NCBI GenBank assembly: GCA_013375405.1
Contig: JABXJU010000034.1
Coordinates: 1 to 26,543, forward strand
Length of the DNA: 26,543 nucleotides
Direction: 5' to 3'
DNA from: Candidatus Helarchaeota archaeon
GTDB taxonomy: Archaea > Asgardarchaeota > Lokiarchaeia > Helarchaeales > HEL-GB-A
In this document: piece after piece, positions 1-6,617 of the stretch
Numbering within the stretch: position 1 is the first letter of the stretch
Layout: each line of letters begins with the position of its first letter
Notes under the pieces: generated by a model
Databases searched by the model: none
Told to the model about the DNA's origin: nothing
What the model saw: only the letters and a program-made list of their open reading frames with translations
Position numbers and translations under genes: made by a program

Positions 1-1
1 C

Positions 2-73
2 ACAAACCGCAATAACAAGCTCGCAGAATTGACATATGCAAGGGACCTAAAATCCGTTAAGAAGAAAAAGTAA
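2..73 (+). CDS. Possible 3' end of a gene running off the left edge
   Basis: An open frame enters from the left edge and closes with TAA at 71-73, giving a 23-residue tail that ends in four lysines. Basic tails are common at the C-termini of nucleic-acid-binding proteins, but the stretch is too short to assign a family. It lies about 190 nt upstream of a tRNA-derived attachment-like sequence, where an integrase gene would often sit. That is suggestive only; I do not see integrase motifs in these few residues. Confidence 0.3.
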   Translation, partial: TNRNNKLAELTYARDLKSVKKKK

Positions 74-193
74 AACCCTTCCGTAAAGCACATAAAACCA
101 GTAACTTACTGAAAATCAACCATTTCTCATAAGAAATAGTACCAGTGGATTATTTCAATTATGTGGATTAATTGTATGAAACTGCACCATCTG

Positions 194-440
194 GTGACAC
201 AGTTAGTGACACGGTTTTTATTTAAGTCATTTCAGGGAACAACTTGGCAAAGTTGAAAGGACAGCTGGTCTGTCACGCTGGAGGGCAGGAGTTCGAGTCT
301 CGTCGGCCCCGCCAATATTTGTCAGCTTTTGCATCAAGATCAACAAATTAGGGTTATTTTATTTTTTCGGTCTTTTAAGTCAGATTATGTCAGATTAAGT
401 CATTTTTAGTGACATTTTACTGACCGAATTACTGACCGAA
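194..440. repeat. Arm-site-like short repeats around the tRNA-Asp fragment
   Basis: Short direct repeats flank the tRNA-derived core. On the left are GTGACAC at 194-200 and 206-212 and AAGTCATTT near 224. On the right are GTCAGATTA at 379-387 and 389-397, AAGTCATTTTTAGTGACA from 398, and ACTGACCGAA at 419-428 and 431-440. Clustered GTGACA/GTCA repeats on both sides of a tRNA 3' core are what arm-type integrase binding sites look like. No integrase gene is visible in the window to confirm this. Confidence 0.45.
265..314 (+). pseudogene. 3' half of a bacterial-type tRNA-Asp (GTC) gene
   Basis: The anticodon loop CTGTCAC (GTC at 272-274) is followed by a variable loop, a T-loop TTCGAGT, the acceptor strand CGGCCCC, discriminator G and an encoded CCA ending at 314. 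Upstream, the expected GGGGCCG acceptor strand and a recognisable D-arm are missing, and the anticodon stem is mostly wobble pairs, so this is not a functional gene. Preservation from the anticodon loop to the 3' end is the classic footprint of a tyrosine-recombinase attachment site: the 3' duplicate left at the far end of an element integrated in a tRNA gene. The sequence and the encoded CCA are bacterial in type. Confidence 0.7.
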
Positions 441-541
441 ATTAATGGATTAGTATATTTTTTTATTCAGCTATAAGCTTCGTAGACTTTTGAGCCTCAG
501 ATTTAATTCAGTCAGTTTCAGACTAGGGAGGATAGTTTTGG

Positions 542-574
542 CTTCTCATGGACTCCATTTGGTCTCCGCATAAA
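542..574 (+). repeat. Dispersed 33-nt repeat, copy A
   Basis: This copy and copy B at 2236-2268 share 30 of 33 positions, with an identical 20-nt first part containing TCATGGACTCCATT. Copy A lies 228 nt after the tRNA-Asp fragment; copy B lies 279 nt after the tRNA-Leu fragment. Confidence 0.75.
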
Positions 575-1293
575 ATATCATTGTTTTAAAAAATGAATTA
601 ACCCTCGAGGATGAGGCATAATGTAATTTTTCTCCTTCTATTCTTCCATATAGAGATTATTCTGGAAGAAGTGCTTAAAATGTTTGAATTCCAAATTCAA
701 AATCATTCATTAGTAATAGCATAGCTAAATCAAATATCTAGGAAGATAAATAAAATTTAGGATAATAATAAAAAAACATTATTGGACATATATAAAGCGA
801 GAAAAAGCTCAGAATACAAGGCATCTAAGACTCCAAAAGTGAAAAAAGGCGGCAGAGAAAATTATCGTCTCAGAAATAAGATCAGGGTTAAGGGAAATTC
901 TCATAATGAAAAAAGAAAGTTGCTATGTACAATAAGATTTTATCTCAAAATTTGAGTTTAATAACTGATCTAATAATCTCTTGAACTATGGAAAAAAGGA
1001 AATGGCGATCTGAAACTAGATTAATTATAAATAAAATCAAAAGGATAGTAATGAATATTATTGATATAATTTTCTTGATAACTTCTAACCATTTTAAAAT
1101 TAAACCTGGAAGATCATAGGAAGATTTAAAGGAATGGAATGTAACTTTTTTTGTTTTTAATTTTGGCTTGTACATGAGCCACATCCTAGAAAAATTCAAA
1201 ACTATCAATATTGTAAGTAATCCTTTCTATTATTTATATGAAAAATAAGAATTTGTCAAATTATTACAAAATTAATTTGTTAGGTAAAATTTA

Positions 1294-1353
1294 GAGGCTA
1301 TAATTTCATAAGTATATGACTTTAAAACAATTAGCTGATAATTATTGTAAGGC
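1294..1353 (+). repeat. 60-nt direct repeat, copy 1
   Basis: Begins GAGGCTATAATTTC and ends ATTGTAAGGC. It aligns without gaps to 1392-1451 with a minority of mismatches. A partial third copy of the first ~20 nt (GAGGTTATAATTTCTTAACT) sits between them at 1371. The period between full copies is 98 nt. No function is evident; an iteron-like or regulatory role is possible. Confidence 0.7.
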
Positions 1354-1391
1354 GTCTAAATATCTTTTAAGAGGTTATAATTTCTTAACTA

Positions 1392-1451
1392 GAGGTTATA
1401 ATTGCTTAACTACATGATTTTAAAGCAATTAGCTGATAGTTATTGTAAGGC
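1392..1451 (+). repeat. 60-nt direct repeat, copy 2
   Basis: Gap-free imperfect copy of 1294-1353, beginning GAGGTTATAATTGC and ending ATTGTAAGGC. It is followed by an inverted repeat whose arms are CTACG (1468-1472) and CGTAG (1490-1494). Confidence 0.7.
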
Positions 1452-1665
1452 ATTTATCATATCCTTACTACGGCGTTATATACCCCTTACGTAGCCGGTT
1501 CATCATGTTTTTGAGTATCTTAGTTGTTGACATTAGGAGGGCATCGATTTAAGTTCCAGATGAAAGTAAAAACTTCAAGTAAAAAAGGAGGAACTTTAGT
1601 TTTGGAAAGCAAATGAGCTAACACTTTTTATTTTTTAGATATTATCTGAGTTGGTATTTTTTACC

Positions 1666-1857
1666 TCATCCCTCCTTTCCTTTAATTCCTATAAAGCATA
1701 TTTTGTCATCCTCCAGTCCCAGGCATCCCAGCTTTTTGTCTACGCCAAATAGTTCGGAAGTACCCACGAAAGCATAAGTATCATAAGCTATTTGATTAAA
1801 AGAAAAAAGTAATATAATACTGATAAAACCAAGGAGCTCTTCTCCCCCAGGGGACAA
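1666..1857 (-). CDS. Doubtful small membrane protein or gene remnant
   Basis: A 63-codon frame starting with TTG. Residues about 8-22 are hydrophobic and could be a membrane segment, followed by a short polar tail containing two cysteines. There is no convincing ribosome site, and the frame does not belong to any family I recognise. The tail composition looks protein-like rather than random, so it could be the end of a decayed gene. I keep it only as a low-confidence entry. Confidence 0.2.
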   Translation of the reverse strand: MSPGGEELLGFISIILLFSFNQIAYDTYAFVGTSELFGVDKKLGCLGLEDDKICFIGIKGKEG

Positions 1858-1914
1858 TGACTATTGACACCAAGGCAAATAATATAATATTATTAAGTCA
1901 AATATCGAGTAAGT

Positions 1915-1957
1915 GCCGAAGTGGCGGAACTGGTAGACGCGCTAGGTTCAGGACCTA
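1915..1957 (+). pseudogene. 5' half of a bacterial-type tRNA-Leu (CAG) gene
   Basis: GCCGAAG acceptor strand, a D-arm containing TGGTAGACGCG, and an anticodon stem-loop with CAG at 1949-1951 are all intact. The homology stops after CCTA, where AT-rich DNA begins. The long variable arm, T-arm and the complementary CTTCGGC acceptor strand are absent; I looked for them through the rest of the window on the plus strand and did not find them. The D-arm signature is bacterial: archaeal leucine tRNAs read differently here. The break at the 3' side of the anticodon stem does not match an archaeal bulge-helix-bulge intron site (37/38), so an insertion or recombination breakpoint is more likely than an intron. 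Confidence 0.75.
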
Positions 1958-2065
1958 ATTTTAATATTTTTGTTAAATAGCTGAAAATAATAGTAATCTA
2001 TTGAAAACACGCAATTTAGCTTGTTTTTTCATTTCATTTTGTTTCGGTTATTTTCGGTATTTTTA

Positions 2066-2102
2066 GGCACATTTTGATTAAAATGTGGCACAAATAAGGC
2101 AC
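2066..2102. repeat. Inverted and direct GGCAC repeats downstream of tRNA-Leu fragment
   Basis: A perfect 8-bp inverted repeat (CACATTTT 2068-2075, AAAATGTG 2080-2087, 4-nt loop) is combined with GGCAC at 2066, 2087 and 2098. The preceding ATTTTTAGGCACATTTT matches ATTTTTAGTGACATTTT at 402-418 at 15 of 17 positions, and both lie about 90-100 nt after a broken tRNA. This suggests homologous integrase arm sites. Confidence 0.5.
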
Positions 2103-2235
2103 AATATATTTTTAAAATATTTATTTATGTTAGCTGAAATAAACCCTTTAGTACTATCAATTCTAAATAATGGCTTGTAAGGAAGGTTTTCTGAATACAT
2201 CTTAATTAAATTCTTTGATGAACAGGAACTTTTAT

Positions 2236-2268
2236 CTTCTCATGGACTCCATTTGTCCTCCGAATAAA
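2236..2268 (+). repeat. Dispersed 33-nt repeat, copy B
   Basis: Partner of 542-574 with three mismatches in 33 positions. Read on the minus strand, both copies can encode a peptide resembling DQMESMR, so they could be the shared end of a degraded gene. The frames are too short to decide. Confidence 0.75.
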
Positions 2269-2652
2269 TATAATGTCTTGCACCTAAATCAATCTTAAAT
2301 AAAGCTTTAAAATCTAAGCTATACTTTCCCTTTTCCTTATTTTCGGTTTTCCGCTTGAATCACTTTAATTGAGCTAAAGTAAGTCAATATGTTCAAACCG
2401 AGTTTGCAAGGGTTGTTAGGGGATAATTTTATTCTAACCAAATAATTGACATCTGAACAAATTTTACATATGATAGATTTAAAAGCAAACAGGAAGTATT
2501 AAGTTCGGCAATAAAGATTCAAACTAGGCGTTAGGAGTAGTTCTAATATACCGATTGAGTGGAATAAAAACGAACTCCATACATGAATAAGATATACCAA
2601 ATCGTACTTCGGGGGGTAAAAATATTTAAAAGTAAAAAAGGAGGTATAAATT

Positions 2653-4260
2653 ATGGCAAAATTAGAAAGAACTGATAAACCAGTAAGCGTGCTTTTGGAA
2701 GAACTCAAACGGAGAGAACTGAGTTTACCAGAAATTCAAAGAGGGTATGTATGGAACAGACCGCAGGCAAGAGATTTGGTTGATTCCCTTTATAGGGAAT
2801 ACCCCTCAGGCTTAATTTTACTCTGGAAACCAGAGGAGCTTCCTGATCTACGTCCTCCTGATATACAACAAGAATTGTTTCAAGGTAGAGCCCCTACCTA
2901 TTTAATCTTAGATGGACAACAGCGGCTTACCTCGCTTTGGAAGATCATGGATCCTGAAGATCCAGAGATTAACATATATTTTAACGTGGAAACAGAGGAA
3001 TTTCAGTTATTTAGTGCAAAGCTTAAGGCTAATCCCTTGTGGATCTCTGTAAAAGACGTGTTAAATAAAGGAGCAGTCAAAGTCTGGATAAAACTTAAAC
3101 ATAAATTATCTCAGATATTTCCAACAGTTAACGAAGGAAAATTCGATGAATATTTGGAAAGATTATCTCGTTTAGAAAAAATAAAAGACTACAGGTATCC
3201 TGTGATGATAATTCATACAGATGATTACGAAGAGATTACAGAATCATTTATTAGGGTAAATTTCAAGGGGACAAGATTAAGGGAAGCCGAAATGGCAATG
3301 GCGCAACTCGCATTTCGTTGGCCAGGGGTACTTGTAAAAGAGTTTGAAAAGGCCCTCACAAACTATGAGCAAGTTAATTTTGATTTTGAGCCTCGTTTTT
3401 TAATGAGATGCTATGTCGCTTTAGGAACAGGTCAGAGTAGATTTAGACATCTAGGTAGCCTATGGAAAAAATCTCAAGATGAACTTAAAGAACTCTGGGA
3501 CAAGACTAAAAAAGGAATTGATTACACTATAAACTTTCTCAAAAACAATGCTGGGATTGAATCCATAGGTTGGGTACCTTCGTTAAATTCCTTGGTTCCA
3601 CTCGTCGCCTATCTATCAGAGAAACGCTCTCTGTCGGAGAAAGAAGAAAGATTACTATTATTCTGGTTCTTTGTTGCCAACATTCATGGCAGGTTCGCAG
3701 GGAGTCCAGAAACGAAACTAGATCAAGACTTAAAAGCACTCAAAGGATCTGAACCGATTACTTCACTTATTAATAATCTCAAACGCGAAGTTGCTGGTTT
3801 CGAAATAACTTCAGAAATGATAATTGGTAAATATCAAAGAAGTCCTTATTTGCCTCTAATATTTGTCATCTTCAGAAAAAATAATGCTAAAGACTGGTTT
3901 ACAGGGACAATATTAAGTTCTACAAATGTTGGACCTTCTCACCAGCTAGAACTTCATCACATCTTTCCTAGAGGAGTCTTAAAAGCTTCTAGTGATTACA
4001 CAACACAAGAAATAGATGACATAGCTAACATTGCATTTCTTTCCCAACAAGCGAACAGATCTATTTTAAACTCCTCGCCAAAATTGTATCTTAAAAATAT
4101 AGAAGAGGAGAGATTAAGAGCACAATTTATTCCTATTGATGAATCGTTATGGGATGTTAGCAACTTCAATAATTTCCTTAATGAAAGAAGAAAATTGTTA
4201 ATAGACGCTATAAATTCTTATTTTATAAATATTGGCGGAGATAATTTTAATGAAGGTTAG
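2653..4260 (+). CDS. DUF262 / HNH (DUF1524-type) restriction-like endonuclease
   Basis: A 535-residue protein with the layout of GmrSD-type enzymes fused in one chain. The N-terminal DUF262 (ParB/Srx-like) domain shows LPEIQRGYVW near residues 25-34 and the nucleotide-binding DGQQR motif at 87-91. A helical middle follows. The C-terminal nuclease shows HHIFPR from about H435 and NIAFLSQQANRS downstream, matching the His-Me finger of DUF1524. Members of this superfamily act as NTP-dependent endonucleases, often against modified phage DNA; which modification this one would recognise cannot be read here. AAAAAGGAGGT sits just upstream of the ATG, fixing the start. It heads a plus-strand run of defence-type genes and has no adjacent methyltransferase, which fits a modification-dependent enzyme. 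Confidence 0.85.
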   Translation: MAKLERTDKPVSVLLEELKRRELSLPEIQRGYVWNRPQARDLVDSLYREYPSGLILLWKPEELPDLRPPDIQQELFQGRAPTYLILDGQQRLTSLWKIMDPEDPEINIYFNVETEEFQLFSAKLKANPLWISVKDVLNKGAVKVWIKLKHKLSQIFPTVNEGKFDEYLERLSRLEKIKDYRYPVMIIHTDDYEEITESFIRVNFKGTRLREAEMAMAQLAFRWPGVLVKEFEKALTNYEQVNFDFEPRFLMRCYVALGTGQSRFRHLGSLWKKSQDELKELWDKTKKGIDYTINFLKNNAGIESIGWVPSLNSLVPLVAYLSEKRSLSEKEERLLLFWFFVANIHGRFAGSPETKLDQDLKALKGSEPITSLINNLKREVAGFEITSEMIIGKYQRSPYLPLIFVIFRKNNAKDWFTGTILSSTNVGPSHQLELHHIFPRGVLKASSDYTTQEIDDIANIAFLSQQANRSILNSSPKLYLKNIEEERLRAQFIPIDESLWDVSNFNNFLNERRKLLIDAINSYFINIGGDNFNEG

Positions 4261-4335
4261 GAACTCCTTCGGCTGACTTCGCCAATCTGCAAAACCGTAA
4301 GGGGAATTGCCAGATTAAGAAAGGAGGTGAATGCT

Positions 4336-4644
4336 ATGAATTTTGAAAGATGGGGTTACCAGTTTGATGGAGCCTATGTCTCTCCCGATTCTTTGCAGTC
4401 GAGGTCGGGAGTTTATGTTATCTGGTGCAGAAATGGAGACAAGTGGATTGTACTTGATGTTGGAGAAGCTGCTGATGTAAAAGACCGACTTAGCAATCAT
4501 GAGCGCGCTGATTGTTGGTCTCGATATTGTTCAGGTTCAATTTATTATTCAGCAACCTATACGCCAGATCTGCAACAAGCTGGAAGGATGGAAATAGAAC
4601 AAAGAATAAGAGATTTAGAAAATCCACCCTGTGGTGAACGTTAA
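4336..4644 (+). CDS. Small GIY-YIG-like nuclease-fold protein
   Basis: About 102 residues with the order of a GIY-YIG domain: GVYVIW (about residues 25-30, in place of GIY), LDVGEA (in place of YIG) followed by VKDRLSNHER with the basic residue position, a glutamate in RMEIEQRIR, and NPPCGER at the end. Being little more than the bare domain, it would need a partner or act as a small nuclease; divergent members may be inactive. I place the start at ATG 4336 rather than GTG 4327, because GTG overlaps the AAGGAGG ribosome site (4321-4327), while 4336 is ideally spaced from it. It lies 75 nt after the DUF262 gene and 41 nt before the next one, so cotranscription is likely. Function inferred from fold only. 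Confidence 0.65.
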   Translation: MNFERWGYQFDGAYVSPDSLQSRSGVYVIWCRNGDKWIVLDVGEAADVKDRLSNHERADCWSRYCSGSIYYSATYTPDLQQAGRMEIEQRIRDLENPPCGER

Positions 4645-4685
4645 ATAATATTTTCTTTATCAGATTAGGAGTTCATAAAGCCGAA

Positions 4686-5330
4686 ATGATGATAGGACTT
4701 ATTCGGGTGTTAGAAAGTTTAGCTGTTATAGCAGCTGCATTAGTCGCTATCTATGGGATTAGTTCATGGCGAAGGGAAATGAAGGGAAGAAAAGAGTACG
4801 AACTTGCAGAAGAAGTCTTAACTCTTTTCTACGAAGCTAAGGATAAAATAAGTGCCATTCGCAATCCGTTATCATGGTCCGGAGAGGGACAGAGTCGTAA
4901 GGCAAGTCCTGAAGAGAAACCTGAGGAAAAAGAAGCTTTTGATCGAGCTCATATAGTTTTTGAGCGATACCAGAGGTATCAGGAGACTTTCAATAGACTC
5001 CATGCCTTACATTATCGCTTCAAGACCATATTTGGACGGGATAAGGTAAAGCCATTTGATGATCTCAACAAGATAGTAAGGGATATACATACCGCAGCGA
5101 CTATGTTGGGTCATTATTGGGTTCGCTTAAGTAAAACACATTTACCTATGAATGAAAGAGAGTATGATAGACTTATAAAGAACATCCAAGAATATGAAAC
5201 TGTAATCTGGGCAGGTTTTGATCCTGATCCTATTGCTCCAAAGGTAGAGAGTTTAATAGAAGAGATTGAAAAGATTTGTGAGCCGATCCTGGCTGGGCCG
5301 AATTTGGGCGTCAATAATATTGGAAATTAA
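4686..5330 (+). CDS. Membrane-anchored protein of unknown function
   Basis: A 214-residue protein with one N-terminal membrane segment (about residues 6-24, LESLAVIAAALVAIYGI) followed by a mostly helical, charged, probably cytoplasmic domain. Stretches such as SSWRRE after the membrane segment, and LAEEVLTLFYEAKDKI with the later EEKEAFDRAHIVFERYQRYQE, recall a conserved family of hypothetical proteins common in bacteria; I know no assigned role for it. No catalytic motif is visible. A weak AGGAG lies about 15 nt upstream of the tandem ATGs, so the start could be either Met. It is sandwiched between a GIY-YIG-like gene and a SIR2-like gene, so it may be a passenger of the island or a membrane partner of a neighbour. 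Confidence 0.65.
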   Translation: MMIGLIRVLESLAVIAAALVAIYGISSWRREMKGRKEYELAEEVLTLFYEAKDKISAIRNPLSWSGEGQSRKASPEEKPEEKEAFDRAHIVFERYQRYQETFNRLHALHYRFKTIFGRDKVKPFDDLNKIVRDIHTAATMLGHYWVRLSKTHLPMNEREYDRLIKNIQEYETVIWAGFDPDPIAPKVESLIEEIEKICEPILAGPNLGVNNIGN

Positions 5331-5403
5331 AAGAAAAGGGAAGTTCTCAGATGACAGATTTAAGACTAATTAAATCATTTTTTATAATAAAGGAGTGATT
5401 TGT

Positions 5404-6390
5404 TTGGAGACCGAAAAAATCTTATTCACAGGTGCTGGATTTACTCATAATTTTGGCGCCCCTTTGGCAAAAGGAATGTGGTATTTAATATTCAATCATG
5501 AACAGGTTCAAGCTGAACCAAGGGTTAAGAATATGCTGTTAAAAAATATTGATTACGAATCAACTTATTACTCTATAATGGAAAGCGATTACGATGAAAA
5601 CGAGAAGAGTGCAATAAGGCTAGCAGTTGCCGCTGCTTATGAGAAACTAGATAATATTGTTAGAAATTGGGGATTTAGACCAGATAGCCCATATCCAGTA
5701 AACATTTACAAAGTTCAAAAACTTATTGATATATTCTCAAGAGTAAATAAAAAAGGTTTTTTCTTCACTATTAATCAAGACATCTTTGTTGAACGTCATT
5801 ATTACAATGGACAACGTCCTATAATTCCTGGAATACAGCACAAGCAAGAATGGTTTTCGTCTCTTTTCAATACGACTTTAAAACAAAAAGATTATTCCCA
5901 ACTCCCTACCAAAAATTATATTGATTCTAATAAAGAAAAAATCTTATCCATTTCAAATTTCTTTTATATAAAGCTACATGGATCACAAAATTGGCTAAGT
6001 TCTACAGGTAATCAACAGATGGTAATTGGGCGAGGCAAAGCAAAGCAGCTTAGTAAGGAACCTCTTTTATCATGGTATTTTGAAATTTTTAAAGATGTCA
6101 TTCTACAGCAAAATCGGAGTTTATTAATCATAGGGTATGGCTTTAGAGACAATCATATAAACAGAATTATTTCTGAAGCTGTAGAAAAACACGACCTTAA
6201 AATCTACATTATTTCACCTCAACCTATTGAATTTTTTAAAAAGGCTATGAATAAGAGCAAATATCGTCGTAAAATTCTAATAGGATTGTCAGGATATTAT
6301 CCATACACTTTATTACAAATGTTTCCTCCAGATCAATCTAGAACACAATTTTATCAAGATGTTCGTGAACATTTTTTTGGCTTGCGGTAA
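5404..6390 (+). CDS. SIR2-like protein, probable NAD-consuming defence effector
   Basis: About 328 residues with the SIR2-like (SIR2_2-type) pattern: FTGAGFTHNFGAP near the N-terminus (NAD-binding glycine motif), FTINQDIFVER around residues 121-131 (the conserved N-x-D position), KLHGSQNW in the middle (the general-base histidine) and LLIIGYGFRDNHIN later (second nucleotide-binding strand). SIR2-domain proteins in defence systems such as DSR and SIR2-APAZ/short Argonaute hydrolyse NAD+ and stop growth of infected cells; whether this one does is inference. I choose TTG at 5404: GTG 5395 would overlap the AAGGAG ribosome site, whereas TTG is 8 nt downstream of it. No sensor domain follows, so it may depend on a neighbour. 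It is the last plus-strand gene of the left cluster. Confidence 0.8.
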   Translation: METEKILFTGAGFTHNFGAPLAKGMWYLIFNHEQVQAEPRVKNMLLKNIDYESTYYSIMESDYDENEKSAIRLAVAAAYEKLDNIVRNWGFRPDSPYPVNIYKVQKLIDIFSRVNKKGFFFTINQDIFVERHYYNGQRPIIPGIQHKQEWFSSLFNTTLKQKDYSQLPTKNYIDSNKEKILSISNFFYIKLHGSQNWLSSTGNQQMVIGRGKAKQLSKEPLLSWYFEIFKDVILQQNRSLLIIGYGFRDNHINRIISEAVEKHDLKIYIISPQPIEFFKKAMNKSKYRRKILIGLSGYYPYTLLQMFPPDQSRTQFYQDVREHFFGLR

Positions 6391-6617
6391 AACAATAGGC
6401 AAATTTGAAAAAACAAAAGAAGTTTCTTGATTCTTTCCGACATAAATTAATTAAGGTAATAAGGTTTCAATAAAATATAGAAGCGGGTAGAAACCAGGAT
6501 TAAGCTGGCATCCCAATTCCAAAAAAAACGACTTAAGCCGGATTCAACTCCTCAATAAGATAGACAATTTAGGTAAAGGAAAATTCTTAATATTTGTCTA
6601 TTTGAAGTAAATGAGAC
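6391..6617. other. Convergent intergenic region
   Basis: This 227-nt space separates the convergent SIR2-like gene and the helicase gene. It contains an AT-rich inverted repeat with AGACAA (6562-6567) and TTGTCT (6594-6599) arms that might help termination of the minus-strand operon. There is no strong GC hairpin with a T run and no gene. Confidence 0.5.

Larger units (their letters stand above)
315..2652. other. Long intergenic region with no convincing protein gene
   Basis: About 2.3 kb with no open frame that I would call with confidence. It holds arm-like repeats (379-440), a dispersed 33-nt repeat (542 and 2236), a 60-nt direct repeat pair (1294 and 1392), a small inverted repeat (CTACG 1468-1472 with CGTAG 1490-1494), a truncated tRNA-Leu (1915-1957) and a further inverted-repeat cluster (2066-2102). 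Two minus-strand frames (945-1208 and 1666-1857) each encode one hydrophobic stretch but use TTG starts without clear ribosome sites. An 18-codon frame with an ATG at about 1560 is too short to judge. Composition and debris suggest repeated insertion and decay. Confidence 0.6.

Noticed and set aside
945..1208. Minus-strand 87-codon frame with a hydrophobic helix
   Set aside because: TTG start, poorly spaced ribosome site, low-complexity Ile/Lys-rich sequence typical of AT-rich noncoding DNA, no family resemblance.
1294..1451. CRISPR-like repeat array
   Set aside because: Only two full copies, 60-nt imperfect units, and a 38-nt gap containing part of the repeat itself; no leader or cas genes.
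1915..2110. tRNA-Leu gene interrupted by an intron
   Set aside because: The break is at the 3' side of the anticodon stem, not at 37/38, no group I core was evident, and no 3' exon (CTTCGGC acceptor) was found downstream.
2499..2708. Minus-strand 69-codon frame over the start of the DUF262 gene
   Set aside because: Overlaps the ribosome site and first codons of a well-supported gene on the other strand.
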